From Ischnura elegans (taxonomy: Eukaryota; Arthropoda; Insecta; Odonata; Coenagrionidae), in NCBI RefSeq assembly GCF_921293095.1, contig NC_060251.1, positions 42,575,644-42,639,643 of the forward strand: DNA of 64,000 nucleotides. The letters are read 5' to 3'. The notes under the pieces were generated by a model. The model was not told the DNA's origin. It ran no database searches and saw only the letters and a program-made list of their open reading frames with translations. Below, one piece after another: positions 26,701-34,949 of this stretch. The position numbers were made by a program, and so were the translations under genes. The number at the start of each line of letters is the position of its first letter. Position 1 is the first letter of the stretch.

Positions 26701-28637
26701 CCCCAAAGTCCATACATCTGCAGTAGTTGGTCAGGCAAAATGGGTCTTTTGGCTAGAGTAAAATAGTCATGTTGCAACCCGATTAAGTCAAATCGACTAT
26801 CAGTTGTCACTGAATGTATTTAAATAAAATTCACAGAACGACTGTGGAGGCATCCATTACTTACGTCAGGTAATTTTGGCAATTTTCCGACCCCACCTAC
26901 CTCCTTAGTAAGATATTCTGAGATTTGGCTCGACGCCTCATTCCTTTCCTCTAATCTAACGTGAGATCAAAATGCGTATTTTCAGTGTAATTACATTAAT
27001 CTATGCTTCATTGAGTTGGTTTTATAAAAAAAATTGATTGAATATTTTTATTCAAGATTATTTAAGTTAGTTCGACAACATGGGTCCTAAGGCACAATTC
27101 ACTCAACGACTTTGGAAAAATGAATGAACGTCTGGCCAGTACTGACTTTTGAAAGTGATAGTACATATTTTTCGCAAGCAGTAGAAAGATGCAAAGGAAA
27201 TTTTACTAAAATTGAACAATGGACATAAGGCTGTATTGTCAATACGCTAAGCTGCTTATATCTGTTATTCTGCAAGACTTTTTGTAGGTTATGTTAAACA
27301 TAAATCATACGTATTAGATTAGTATGGGGATTAGAATACAGAGACATGTTTGATGATAAATATAAATTATTTAAAAAGGATTATTCACACAAAAAACTCA
27401 CATGAAATCACAATTGGTGCCAAAACTTGAGAAGCTTACTTAACAATGAAGACAATGTTATTGAAAATACATATTAGTTGTTTCACTAAACAATGATTTG
27501 TATAAATAGCTGAGTTACTTATATTAGTGACAAGTTCAATCTGTAATACCGAGCAATACAAATATAGGTGCATTGATGTATCATGGAAAGATTAGCAGGA
27601 ATTGGCAGGAAGGTTATAGTTGGTACATTACTTCAATCCATCATGAGTTCCAAGAAGAAAGAAATACCACAATTTTTCATCTCAAAATAGATTTTAAGAA
27701 ATTAAATACAGGACCGAAATTGGAAACACCATTAAAATATTTACGACAGCCTTTCTCATCACTAGCTCACAAATAAATAGAAAGAAAAAAGTTGGTCATT
27801 TATTTAGTCTAAAAGGAACATTAATGATACAAATTTAAGGTGTAAACACCTACAATAATAAACAAAAAACCATAATTAACTCTACATATAAGCGGCAGGG
27901 ACAGAGCAAATCAACGCATATTTCACCGAAATCTCGCAAAACAAGGCATGCAAAATTATTTGAGGTAAATTCACATGTTAATCCACACTATAGTCGAAAA
28001 AAACTATTCACTTTGAAGAACAAAGAGCGTGTCATATACTGAATTAACAAGCATTATTCCTCATAGAACCATTTTATAATAAATAACAGGAATCAAAACA
28101 TAACTCTAAAATCCTGAAAAGTGCAAACACACCATTCTTTTCTCGTGTGCATAGTCACTCCTGGGTGTTGAAGTAAAGTCAATGAAAATGACATGGATAA
28201 TTACCTGAATGTTAGCACAGTAAGTGGGCGATAAGATTTATGGCTGCTATTAGACTTCAGAGGGGTGCCCCAAAAATCGTTCTGAAAAACGTTCCAGAGA
28301 GGAGCCTCTGGCAGGACGTCCTTGTTCTTCACTATTGCCTCAGAGTCGTCAAAAACAAAATTTCCGTCTAATGAATTGAAGTAAGTTAAAAATGCAGCCA
28401 CCGCAACTATTATAACAGCAAATGGCCTGGATATGGCTGAAATTAAAAATAATACTCAATAAATCCCAAGATATTTCATAATCTCTTCAAGAAGAAGAAA
28501 AAACATCACTTACATGGCAGCGGTAGTGAAGAATCCCAAGCGTTACTTTCATTTTGACAGATGGGAGGAGTACCAGACACGCTTGTCCGGATTCCATTAG
28601 AATGTTTTCCATTTCGCGAATGACTCCTTAAATTCAT
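2561..28637 (-). CDS. TMTC4: TMTC4-like protein (12 coding exons seen, 3' end missing)
   Basis: Transmembrane and TPR repeat-containing protein of the TMTC4 type, an ER-resident multi-pass membrane protein; the family is linked to O-mannosylation of cadherin domains and to ER calcium handling. Twelve exons join in frame (124, 232, 184, 207, 276, 212, 181, 209, 108, 142, 115 and 183 nt; 724 residues plus one base). Layout: cytosolic N-tail; GT-C-like acidic motif [10 protein letters not shown] after the first membrane segment; [14 protein letters not shown]; the DUF1736 region around [10 protein letters not shown] and [35 protein letters not shown]; then TPR units from residue ~475 on. The start at 28637 is the first in-frame ATG after an upstream in-frame TAG. 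Vertebrate TMTC4 is about 740 residues, so one C-terminal exon of roughly 50 residues is missing and probably lies before base 1. No frameshift or stop was found, so it looks functional. The DSEAIV..KD block favours TMTC4 over TMTC1-3. Confidence 0.93.
2744..4686. other. TMTC4 intron 11, 3' part; AT-rich with old repeat traces
   Basis: No gene. Between 3954 and about 4545 the ends look inverted (TAGCGATAGAAAAATCGATT against AAAAATCGATTTTTAACTA), suggesting an old hAT-like MITE, but I found no clean target duplication. Two related motifs, GTCTCTCTGACCG (3507-3519) and GTCTCTCAGACCG (3677-3689), flank an AT-rich stretch. Confidence 0.35.
4687..8372 (+). mobile_element. 3.7-kb DNA transposon with subterminal GTGACGGAATTAC motifs
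   Basis: Bounded by imperfect terminal inverted repeats: GGGCATTTCCATG at 4687-4699 and, reversed, GGGCAATTCCATG at 8360-8372 (12 of 13 match). Inside lie ten copies of GTGACGGAATTAC or one-mismatch versions. Left side: 5047-5059 (reverse), 5202-5214, 5221-5233 and 5235-5247. Right side, all reverse: 7936, 7950, 7964, 7978, 8167 and 8346. The outward mirror orientation of most copies is typical of transposase binding sites. It carries one decayed plus-strand transposase-like gene. No target duplication was recognised. It lies in TMTC4 intron 11. Confidence 0.7.
5644..7731 (+). pseudogene. Broken transposase-like gene (DFAE...SDG...GIGG family)
   Basis: A single protein can be followed through several breaks. 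Order: a basic N-tail [20 protein letters not shown] (5644); 5871-6272 with [14 protein letters not shown]; a conserved KFCSLRP...[14 protein letters not shown] stretch read through in-frame stops (about 6271-6360); 6460-6789 ending in [10 protein letters not shown] and EIQAAH; and 6901-7731 with [33 protein letters not shown]. The D of VDFAE, the D of SDGAASQF and the E of GIGGE are plausible RNase-H-like catalytic residues, but that is inference. I recognise this as a family of uncharacterised proteins widespread in arthropods and cnidarians and cannot give it a named superfamily. At least four in-frame stops and one or more frameshifts make the copy dead. Confidence 0.6.
8373..8664. other. 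TMTC4 intron 11, 5' part
   Basis: About 290 bases between the transposon end and exon 11. No feature seen apart from the splice donor. Confidence 0.5.
8665..8779 (-). CDS. TMTC4: TMTC4 exon 11 (TPR)
   Basis: Codes [20 protein letters not shown] and [18 protein letters not shown]. Acceptor CTCTTCAG, donor G|GTAAGT. It continues the TPR begun in exon 10 and lies just outside the right end of the 4.7-8.4 kb transposon. Confidence 0.92.
9862..10003 (-). CDS. TMTC4: TMTC4 exon 10 (TPR)
   Basis: Codes [40 protein letters not shown] and YYNLGNL: one full TPR and the start of the next. Acceptor ATTTCAG, donor CTT|GTATGT. Length 142 fits phase 2 in and phase 0 out. Confidence 0.92.
10600..10707 (-). 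CDS. TMTC4: TMTC4 exon 9 (TPR)
   Basis: A 108-base exon coding [20 protein letters not shown] and [15 protein letters not shown], one TPR unit. Found by reading the reverse strand between acceptor TTCAAG and donor AG|GTTTGC; the phases match both neighbours. Confidence 0.92.
11213..13016. mobile_element. Non-autonomous hAT element, 1.8 kb, perfect 8-bp target duplication
   Basis: ATTTTTAT occurs at 11205-11212 and again at 13017-13024, exactly flanking ends that read TAGAGCTGGGTCGAATAG (left) and TAGAGATGTGCGAATAG (right, reverse strand). Eight-base duplication plus a TAGAG start is the hAT signature. Both ends are rich in CGAATA motifs. The interior has no transposase. It holds a 116-bp tandem duplication (12451-12682), responsible for a spurious repeated frame, and near 11393 a short AACCTCGATCTATCG segment that looks like another element's end. 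Located in TMTC4 intron 8. Confidence 0.9.
12451..12682. repeat. 116-bp tandem duplication inside the hAT element
   Basis: Unit 1 starts TGTGCGAGCTGTGACC (12451) and unit 2 starts TGCGCGAGCTGGGACC (12567). Both contain GCTGAATGGAGGGGGATA followed by a CGGATC...GGGAAATG segment. Divergence is roughly 15-20 percent by eye. Confidence 0.75.
14019..14227 (-). CDS. TMTC4: TMTC4 exon 8 (last membrane helix, first TPR)
   Basis: Begins [19 protein letters not shown] (last membrane segment), then [12 protein letters not shown] and the first TPR unit, [20 protein letters not shown] to YHYREAI. Acceptor ATTTAG, donor AG|GTAATG, two bases of a split codon at the end. Confidence 0.95.
14795..15560 (+). 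repeat. Dimeric ~500-bp repeat, copy B
   Basis: Same dimer as at 0.66-1.5 kb: TATTCCCATTGTTGATATCT near 14800 and AATTCCCATCATCAATATTT near 15303, each followed by a GGATTGGACAGC/GGATCGGATGGC segment and a CATAGTTCGGGAGTATTA end. Same orientation as copy A. Located in TMTC4 intron 7. Confidence 0.65.
15590..18120. mobile_element. THAP-bearing DNA transposon remnant with long diverged inverted arms
   Basis: The left arm (15590-about 16260) and right arm (about 17100-18120) match in inverted orientation at several landmarks. These are GCCAAATTT..AGCTCT; CGCGCCAAAAACGTATTTCT against its reverse near 17960; GACGTGTGAACCTCATGA against its reverse near 17915; and CTTCTGCTTCTCAA near 16171 against its reverse near 17236. 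The ends read GGCGGGAGCCAAACACT and, reversed, GGAGGGAACACT. The left arm holds the THAP coding remnant. No target duplication was confirmed, so P, Kolobok or another THAP-linked superfamily cannot be separated. Located in TMTC4 intron 7. Confidence 0.6.
15975..16222 (+). pseudogene. THAP zinc-finger domain, broken
   Basis: From ATG 15975 the frame reads [20 protein letters not shown] then stops. Continuing in another frame gives [40 protein letters not shown] and HFN. Together these make the C2CH THAP fingerprint (C-x4-C, a tryptophan in RRWCDTA, C-x2-H at CEGHF) with one frameshift and stop. THAP domains are the DNA-binding heads of several eukaryotic transposases. No catalytic region was recognised downstream. 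Confidence 0.75.
18572..18752 (-). CDS. TMTC4: TMTC4 exon 7
   Basis: The first base completes an arginine codon, then [20 protein letters not shown] and [19 protein letters not shown] follow, the best conserved block of the family, with two membrane helices. Acceptor TTTTCAG, donor AAT|GTGAGTATG, phase 0. Confidence 0.95.
20925..21136 (-). CDS. TMTC4: TMTC4 exon 6 (DUF1736 core, GC donor)
   Basis: Seventy codons plus two bases: [20 protein letters not shown] continuing into [12 protein letters not shown] and a membrane helix ([16 protein letters not shown]). Acceptor CCTCCAG. The only donor that preserves the frame is ACAG|GCAAGC at 20924; no GT donor occurs before the next in-frame stop. 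This is the second consecutive GC-AG intron of the gene. Confidence 0.9.
21930..22112 (-). mobile_element. tRNA-derived SINE
   Basis: The reverse strand reads CCTCGGTGGCGGCGACGGGG (A-box region, from 22112), then CCTCGCCTGCCAAACAAGAG, and a clear RNA polymerase III B box GGGTTCGAGTCC at about 22054-22065, followed by a non-tRNA body and an AT-rich tail. The spacing of the boxes fits a tRNA-like head but the cloverleaf is not intact, so I call a SINE rather than a tRNA gene. The tail boundary is approximate. Confidence 0.7.
22943..23311. mobile_element. 369-bp MITE with TA target duplication
   Basis: Terminal inverted repeats of about 26 bases agree at 23 positions: CCCTTTTTCCGAACTGATGG on the left and CCATTTTTCTGAACTGATGG reversed from the right, both continuing as tGGCTG. 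They are flanked by TA (22941-22942 and 23312-23313), which suggests Tc1/mariner-type insertion. The interior is GC-rich with a C/T-rich tract near 23005-23060 and two CCAAT-box look-alikes that are part of the inverted structure. Confidence 0.75.
23771..24046 (-). CDS. TMTC4: TMTC4 exon 5 (GC donor)
   Basis: Ninety-two codons, from [12 protein letters not shown] through a basic cytosolic stretch and the membrane segment [17 protein letters not shown] to the start of DUF1736 at [14 protein letters not shown]. The frame join to exon 6 requires the 3' splice donor CAG|GCAAGT at 23770, a GC-AG intron with otherwise perfect donor consensus. Confidence 0.92.
24282..24488 (-). CDS. TMTC4: TMTC4 exon 4
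   Basis: Reads [20 protein letters not shown], a less conserved loop, and ends [23 protein letters not shown] and CKEQGIT are hallmark TMTC motifs. Acceptor CTTGCAG, donor ATT|GTGAGTAAG; both ends are phase 0 (69 codons). Confidence 0.95.
25626..25809 (-). CDS. TMTC4: TMTC4 exon 3
   Basis: The first base completes the arginine codon split across intron 2, then reads [30 protein letters not shown] and ends [18 protein letters not shown]. This is a membrane helix plus the conserved HPIHAEA segment of TMTC proteins. Acceptor CATCAG, donor GCT|GTGAGT, phase 0 at the end. Confidence 0.95.
25908..26020 (+). repeat. ~105-bp direct repeat, left copy
   Basis: Shares GTCCATACATC, ACAAAATGGGTCT, AGAGTAAAATAG, TCATGTTG and CAACCCGAT(C/T)AAGT with 26708-26810 in the same orientation. 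The MITE at 26026-26692 sits between them. A shorter third match lies near 27067 (AGTTAGTTCGACAACATGGG). Confidence 0.65.
26026..26692 (-). mobile_element. ~665-bp MITE family, copy 1
   Basis: Ends AATTGGGTAGTTTCC and GGAAACCACCATATT, diverged from the family terminus AATAGGGTGGTTTCC. Same internal order as the copies at 30.7, 42.4, 45.2 and 46.3 kb, in reverse orientation to the last three. The internal CACGTGACGTCAC site is degraded here (CACGTGACAACAC). Confidence 0.85.
26708..26810 (+). repeat. ~105-bp direct repeat, right copy
   Basis: Partner of 25908-26020; roughly 75-80 percent alike by eye and interrupted by small gaps. Confidence 0.65.
28205..28436 (-). CDS. TMTC4: TMTC4 exon 2 (first membrane segment and FDD motif)
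   Basis: Acceptor TTTCAG at 28437-28438 and donor AG|GTAATT at 28204. The first membrane helix ([15 protein letters not shown]) is followed by the lumenal [17 protein letters not shown] block, whose acidic pair is the expected metal or substrate-binding position of the GT-C fold. The exon ends in [13 protein letters not shown] plus two bases of the next codon. Confidence 0.95.
28514..28637 (-). CDS. TMTC4: TMTC4 exon 1 (start codon, cytosolic N-terminus)
   Basis: Encodes 41 residues plus one base, beginning [15 protein letters not shown] and ending near SSLPLP. The exon is polar, low in complexity and has no membrane segment, as expected for the cytosolic tail. It ends at a strong donor (T|GTAAGTG). 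The reading frame upstream of the ATG stays open to a TAG without another ATG, which supports this start; the sequence above it is presumably 5' UTR. Confidence 0.8.
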
Positions 28638-29430
28638 CTTACACCCACTTGTGAGCAGAAGTGCTATCCAAAACAGAATAGTAAACTGTGCCCTAGAATT
28701 TATCTAACATAGAAATATCAAAAGATCTCTTGCGATGAATCCGCTCCTGGAAGTGTCATAGTACTCGCACACAATAAATAAAGGCTATAAAAATACCAGA
28801 ATTAACACAACAATAAATATGTGCAGAAAAACATCACTACCCTCTAGAACTGCTGGCTGAATTAACATCTGAGCCTAGCCAACACATACTCAAAATAATA
28901 CAAAAAAGCTTCCTCGCCTACATAAAACCTAATTAAGGGCATAACTTAGCAGATTTCCCACACTGAACACTCAACAATCCATTACAGTACGTACTACAAC
29001 GATCTTAGAAATGTACTGCAATTGGTAAACATTACATTGTGCGCTTACCCATATCTTAACTCATTTGTTTTCAGGCGAGAAAATGAGCGGGCATTTTCGT
29101 AGCTTTAAACAAGTAAAAGTGAAAGACAACCAAGTGAAACTCTTAGTGGGTAATTTTGAAGAAGCATAACCCAAGGAATGGGAGAAAGTTATAAAATTGA
29201 ATGTAAGGGAGGAAGTTAAATCCATCTTTCACCTTTAATTTGCCATAAAACAAAAAAATCATATTTTCCACGAATTACAGTAAAACTTCAAGCCCACTCA
29301 TATCATTCAAGAACTGTTCACTTATGAATCTTTAATAGCCCATTAATTGCTGAGAAAATTTTTCTAAAAGCAATTCAATTTTTTTTAACTTTGTCACTCC
29401 CCAGCTGTGTGGGGGTTAAAATTCCATTAT
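28638..29430. promoter_or_regulatory. Presumed TMTC4 5' UTR and promoter region
   Basis: Sequence directly upstream of the TMTC4 start on the minus strand. Location is the only reason for the call; no TATA box, CpG-rich core or clear initiator was recognised. Near 29432 a CAGGATTTCTCAAACAGG sequence resembles the end of a hAT element. Confidence 0.3.
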
Positions 29431-29959
29431 TACAGGATTTCTCAAACAGGGCTGCAGAGAGCCAAACAGGCTTGCGGACCGCAGCGCTAAGGGCTGCCTG
29501 CTTTTGAATGAAAAATTTCCCCATATCCATTTAGTTTCCTTTTGTAGATAATATTCATACAAATTATATTTATGAACTTCATATGTAGATAAAATATCTC
29601 TAAAATGTATTTCAACCAATGATGTATCCCGTCGGTAACATTCTTTTGATTTTAACCTAAGTGATTTTCTCAAGAATTCCCTGAACTTGGTCCCGGGTAA
29701 TAAAAATAATATGGGTATAGAAAGTACAAAAACTCTTTGAGGGATAATCGCTATATATTTATTCTACCGGTAACCAGTTACTGGGTAACGATGGCACATC
29801 GTAATTTGACCGTCGACTCCTTGACTCCTTCTCGGGCTAAAATCCTCAGTGGCCTCAGATTCTCCCACTGAAAATTGCTGCTGCTCATTAGCTTTTCTGA
29901 AGAAAGAAAAAACGCAAAAGAAGTTTGTCTATTTCCTTCCCATAAATGGTTGCCACAGT

Positions 29960-30513
29960 CAGGGGTGGTCTGGCCAAGTCGGCTGGTCGGCTATCGCCGA
30001 GGGAGGGCCCTCACAACGCTCGCGTCTAACGCGAAGCGTATATAAAAGGTGTAATAAAATAAAACTCAGATTACTTGAAGCAATGTTTTTTTTTGCATTT
30101 AGATAACAATTCGTTTTCATTAGTTGCTTTATTCGCAACACAATATTGTATAATAAAATAAAGGTGTCAGAAGATATAAAAACTTATGCTTTTTGAATGG
30201 ATTTTCGACAAGGTTATTTTAGGTTTTTTTTTAGATTTCAGAGCAGTTTCAAGGAATGAATTCACTAAATAGATCATGGAAGCATTATAAGTTATCAAAC
30301 TTTATAAGCTGTGGTAATTTTCACTTTTCATAATAAATTGCCATTTTTATTTACATTTTTCTAGTTTTTAAGAGCCAGAATAGTGTCATAATCCATTTCC
30401 GGGGGTTTACTTTCCTAACATTTTCAGGGAGAGGACCCCCGATTCCCCCCCGGTAAGGATGGCCCCATCGTGAGCCCAAGCCGAGGGCCCTCAATCACAC
30501 AAGACCACCCCTG
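29960..30513 (+). mobile_element. hAT MITE, 554 bp (family 2, copy A)
   Basis: Terminal repeats CAGGGGTGGTCTGGCC (left) and CAGGGGTGGTCTTGTG (right, reversed). Flanked by GCCACAGT (29952-29959) and GCTACAGT (30514-30521), an 8-bp duplication with one change. Subterminal GAGGGCCCTC palindromes lie at both ends. No coding capacity. A second copy in the opposite orientation is at 50.4-51.0 kb. Confidence 0.85.
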
Positions 30514-30660
30514 GCTACAGTTAACCGAAAAATCGGTTTTATAGTGGTTATTCCCCGATTCATTGGCATTGAGTGCTATTTCTTTATTCATGAACTACCT
30601 TTTGTCAAAATAAGTTCTAAATACAAATCGTTTCCTTCCATATTTCTTGAATTCTTCCGG

Positions 30661-31512
30661 AATAGGGTAGTTTCCTTCATCAAAGAAAACGAAATACATT
30701 GATTGCGATTCCTTACCCACCATTAGTGTATTCATAATATATACATTATTTGGTTTTAGAAATCCCAGTTTAGACGAATGGCAACGGTCAATTTTAACCT
30801 TTGAAAAACTGGGTGAAATGCACTCAGGATTGAAAAAATATGGTTGAGAATTTGTAAAATACCTTAGGGATACAATAAGTGAAAAATATTTTCGTGGCAG
30901 GAATAGAAGGATCAACAACTTGCTATTTCTACATGGTACCATGTGGAAATAGGAAAGTTGTTGATCCTTCTATTCCTCCTATTTTAAATTTGAAAAAGAC
31001 CAGATTGGCGCCCATGCGATTCCACTCCACGTGACGTCACAGGGACCTAGTTTCTATACGAGTAATAGGAGTTTTACATTGTCTGAGATTACTAATGCAT
31101 GCATGAGGCACAGAGCTCAGGGAAACATCTCTTAATAATCACACATTAAAAATACCTAAGTTCGGAAAGTTTCCTTCGCTTGATAGGGGAATAATAATCC
31201 TTATTTAAGCCAAGCGCTACCTGCTAGCAGGGTACTCAGCTACCTGCTAGCATCCTGCGTCGAATCAGCGCTCAAGCCTCGCCCTATGGTCACCTCACAG
31301 GGCGACAGCTGGAACCAGAAATACGTCACAAGGAATTTTCCCATCATTCCTACTTAGCCGTCGCGTTTTCGCACGCTTGAAATTTTTCACTTTTCGTTTA
31401 ATCGCGAAAAATAGATATCGTCATTCGAAAATCTAAGAGCGTGAAATGCGCACTCCAGGAGTAATAATCTTTCGATTTAGGCAATAAAAAAATAATAGGA
31501 AACCACCCTATT
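30661..31512 (-). mobile_element. ~665-bp MITE family, copy 2 (with insertion)
   Basis: Terminal repeats AATAGGGTAGTTTCC and, reversed, AATAGGGTGGTTTCC. The copy is ~180 bp longer than its relatives because of a hairpin-bearing insert at about 30804-30980. Contains the CACGTGACGTCAC site near 31031. Confidence 0.88.
30804..30980. repeat. ~180-bp hairpin repeat nested in MITE copy 2
   Basis: Starts GAAAAACTGGGTGAAATGCA. Its second half is a near-perfect inverted repeat of about 39-base arms at 30899-30979, starting AGGAATAGAAGGATCAACAA and closing at CATGGTACCATG. The same unit occurs at 39527-39710. Confidence 0.8.
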
Positions 31513-33043
31513 ACGAGCGGATACACTTGGAGGGTAGTCTCATTTAATTCATGTTACCTTTATATCATTTGTTACAATAACATGTGGTGAGTGATGTACC
31601 CCATTTTTACATTGTTTCCATTTCGTGGTACTTCTCGATTGGCGTATCAAGGAGGGAAGGGGGCTCATTTCCAGACGAGACGAAAACTATTGAATATCTA
31701 CCTTACTGGAGGTAGTAGTCTACCTACCTCACCTCCCCGGTTACATGGAATATTAGTTGATATAATCACTGGACCCACGACTATAAAAACCCTCACGTCA
31801 AACATATATTATCGAAAATATATGTTACTTATTGTTATTTGATATCAATTCAATCACAAAGAACGTAAAAGTACTTTAATTTTATTGCATTACGACGATA
31901 TTGAAAAGATACGGATAACATGATCTTTTTCTCCTTTGGGAAATATTACAGTACTTTGATGATTAAAATGGTTTTGGACTACTTGTAATATATATTTGAG
32001 GGCAAATAATTATGTCAAAGAAAAAATTCCATTCTGATGAACAGGTAAATGTTTTGACGACCCGTAATTCGTTGCGATGACTTACGGCCGAAATCGATTT
32101 TGTTTGTCAGATTAACGACGCAAACATTAGTTTACGCAGGCATCGGCCGTATTTCCTCAGTGAAAATGAACAGATTTCATCGCCGGTGCATACTAATGGT
32201 GATTGCCTGATCTGACTTCGTCGTTTTCACAAAAAGCTTCATGAAAGGAAATGAGATTTTGGCTGGGAAAAAACACGCAGTCAGGGTATCTTGAAATGTA
32301 AATGGGTGTGGTCAGATTTTCCCTTCGGATATCAAGGTTCCTGCCTCACGATATCGCGTATCATCGAAGGAATTTGGGGTTAAATTATCCCTCCATCAAT
32401 CTTTCAGTGCCTTTAGAGGATACCGGCGTGAAATATCAGATTCCTCGACCGTCAATATTAATTTTGGAGGTGATTCACTCTTTTTCTTAGCTTGGAAAAA
32501 GGAGTGGTCTTTTTTTTTTAGGTTTTCATACGTTAAGTTTACAAAAAATAATGTTTCATTGATAGTTAGAATTTATACGCATTTAAAAAATATTTTTGTG
32601 CTGTAATATCTTCTTGGGATTTTAATCGATTTAAACATTGTAAATCACCTAAGTTTCAACGAACACCTCGTCCATCATCATAACGGTGATTGAATAAAAT
32701 TTAGTGAATGCCTTATCCGAGCTCATCATTTGCATCAAAAGCTCCCGGAAGAAAAATTAAATTTTGGTGGGGAAAATGCTGGCAGTCAGGGTATCAGATT
32801 CACTCAAACGTATTCATTCACCCTGATGATAATGGGAGGGTTGTCCGTTGAAACGTTTATGTATAACGAATAAAACTGGCGGAAATCCTGATACGATTTC
32901 ACGAAAATCTTTCGTTGGAACATCATGTTTTTGCACTGTTTTAATGAATATTTCTGTTTTAAAGTTGCACGGTTGTACACAGGAAGAAATCTTAGAGGAG
33001 AGGGTTTGGAGAAGAATCAATTTGTGGAGGGGGTTATTGATAG
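31513..33043. other. Intergenic; diverged ~510-bp duplication
   Basis: No gene recognised; an 83-codon open frame at 31591 shows no family features. GGGAAAAAACACGCAGTCAG near 32258 and GGGGAAAATGCTGGCAGTCA near 32769, both followed by GGGTATC, suggest an old tandem duplication with a period of about 510. Confidence 0.35.
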
Positions 33044-33348
33044 CAGGGGCGGATTTATTGTGGGAGGGGAGTCATGACCCCCTCGAAAATTTCTTCAAAT
33101 CTTTTTAAATTTTTAAAAAGTTGAATAGTTTTTGTATCCTTGTAAACGAATAAAGGGTGTGTGAATGCAATTGTATGGCTACAAGTCCCACACGTGCCAG
33201 AGATTTGAGTTGTATTTATCGTAGAGCGTAGCATTCTCTACAAAAAATTTTACACGGGAGAACGCCCCTCTCTCCAGGGGGGTATTCCATACTCTTCGGA
33301 CCCAGATCATGACCCCCACACCAAAATTTGATGCCGAATTCGCCCCTG
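33044..33348 (-). mobile_element. hAT MITE, 305 bp (family 3)
   Basis: Ends CAGGGGCGGATT and, reversed, CAGGGGCGAATT. Flanked by ATTGATAG (33036-33043) and ATTGAGAG (33349-33356), an 8-bp duplication with one change. Related in sequence, in the opposite orientation, to 37501-37777. Confidence 0.82.
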
Positions 33349-33789
33349 ATTGAGAGGTGGCAAATTTAAGACCGAGTCTCCCGAGCATTTTAATAAAAAA
33401 GTAATAATATTTATCAGCTCAGGGTACGATGCCCTTAAGGGCACTAATTTTACTATAGTAGTGAGCTTAAGGCATTTAATATTCTATTAAACAAACAACA
33501 GAATTAAGCAATTGTGAAATAGAGAGGCATTGAAAATGAAATATAAGTATGCAATTAAAATATGCCAGGTAAAATGAACGTAAGCGAATAATGAAATAAT
33601 GAAAAAACTGACTTAATTGTAATCATCTTTTAGCGTGAGCATAACCAAAAACAGAAACTGAACTGGATAACTGAAGGAAGAAATTTAAAAAAATACATTT
33701 ATCAATCAAGATTTAGAATCAAAAAAATTATAATGAATAAGTAACCAGTTATAAAACAGTAAAGGGAATCGTGGCAGATTCCTTATAGT

Positions 33790-34296
33790 TAGAGATACGT
33801 GAAAATCGCACTTTCATTTTTATTTTATCGCACTTACAATAACAGTTTATCGCATTTTGTAGCGTCTATTTTTTTATTTTCATGATGAGGTAGATGACGA
33901 TAAAATGTAGTGAAACATAGTTATATGACAAAATACAGAAAATTTTTAATTAAAAAAATAAATAATTATTTTGTAGAACAATAATAAATTAAGGAATAAG
34001 ACATATAGAGGCGGAGGTGTAGCTTGCCCGCGCTCACTTGTAGTTCGCGGCCACGTAAGAGTCACCAGCCAACGTAAGAGTCCCAGTAGCTGGCCAGTCG
34101 CTCACATGCTTTAAGCGGTTAGTGTCGGCGGAGCATTTAAACTGCGCTCGGCACAAAATGTACGAATTTTGCCGTCGAAAAGGCAAATTTGCGTAAAAAT
34201 ATCATATAAGTCCAGTCATCGCATCTATGTCGCATTTATTTGCGCACATCGCATCTATAACGTATTTATCGCATTTGCGATTTTCACGCATCTCTA
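33790..34296. mobile_element. hAT MITE, 507 bp, perfect 8-bp target duplication
   Basis: CTTATAGT at 33782-33789 and 34297-34304 exactly flanks terminal repeats TAGAGATACGTGAAAATCGC and, reversed, TAGAGATGCGTGAAAATCGC (one mismatch in 20). The inner parts of both ends carry repeated CGCATT motifs. No coding capacity. Confidence 0.92.
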
Positions 34297-34466
34297 CTTA
34301 TAGTGTAAACTGAGACGAAAAACTAATACCGAACAACAGCGTCACAAGTTCATTTTCTTGTGTATTATGAATTATGCTTTTTGGAGACTATGACTTCAGA
34401 AAGTGTATTGTGATGGAGTGTTGAGCCTAAAAAATAATCGGCGAATCAGCGTGAAAGCATTAGAGC

Positions 34467-34910
34467 CAGTGGCGTACCCAGGAATTTCGTTTTGGCGTCC
34501 AAAACCAGTGTGGTCCGGGGGAAAATTTTTGGAAAACAGGGTACTTAGTAGAGGGTTTTGAATTAATTTTAACACTTCTCACTATTGAGCAAGTTTCATT
34601 TTTCAAATAAATCAAAGACAAATTCATGGTTTTTCAATATTTTGTTCTCTTTAAAGACAAAGAAAAGTAATTTTATTTTTATATTTTGGGGGGCAGGGGG
34701 TGTTCAAAACCAAGGGCACTGGGGAAAATTTTTGAAAAAGGGTATCAAAGAGGGTATTAAACTAATGCCAGCACTTCTATTAATCGAAAAACTTCTTTTT
34801 TCGAAGAAGTCTATAGTAAAATGATGTTTTTTCAATGCTTTGTCTTCTTTTATGATGAAGCAAAGTAAAGTATATTTAAATTTCGGGGGTGGGGTCCGGA
34901 CCCCTCCCCC
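34467..34910 (+). mobile_element. Transposon fragment starting CAGTGGCGTACCCAGG, with inner ~190-bp duplication
   Basis: The left end CAGTGGCGTACCCAGG resembles hAT-type ends (compare 56600). The body contains two related ~190-bp units (about 34540 and 34735), each with GGGTA, ACACTTCT/GCACTTCT and TTTTTCAAT segments followed by a G-rich GGGGG...GG stretch. The right end and target duplication were not identified. Confidence 0.45.
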
Positions 34911-34949
34911 TCACAGCAACACTGGGTTGAGCCAGAAGCATTCAAGGGG

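Larger units (their letters stand above)
25810..28204. other. TMTC4 intron 2, apart from its repeats
   Basis: Noncoding. Holds the MITE copy at 26026-26692 between two ~105-bp direct repeats (see below). About 26.8-28.2 kb is AT-rich with nothing recognised. Confidence 0.6.

Noticed and set aside
30595..30942. 115-codon minus-strand frame, with a partial relative at 39423-39671
   Set aside because: The shared part is only the hairpin repeat; the rest is MITE sequence.
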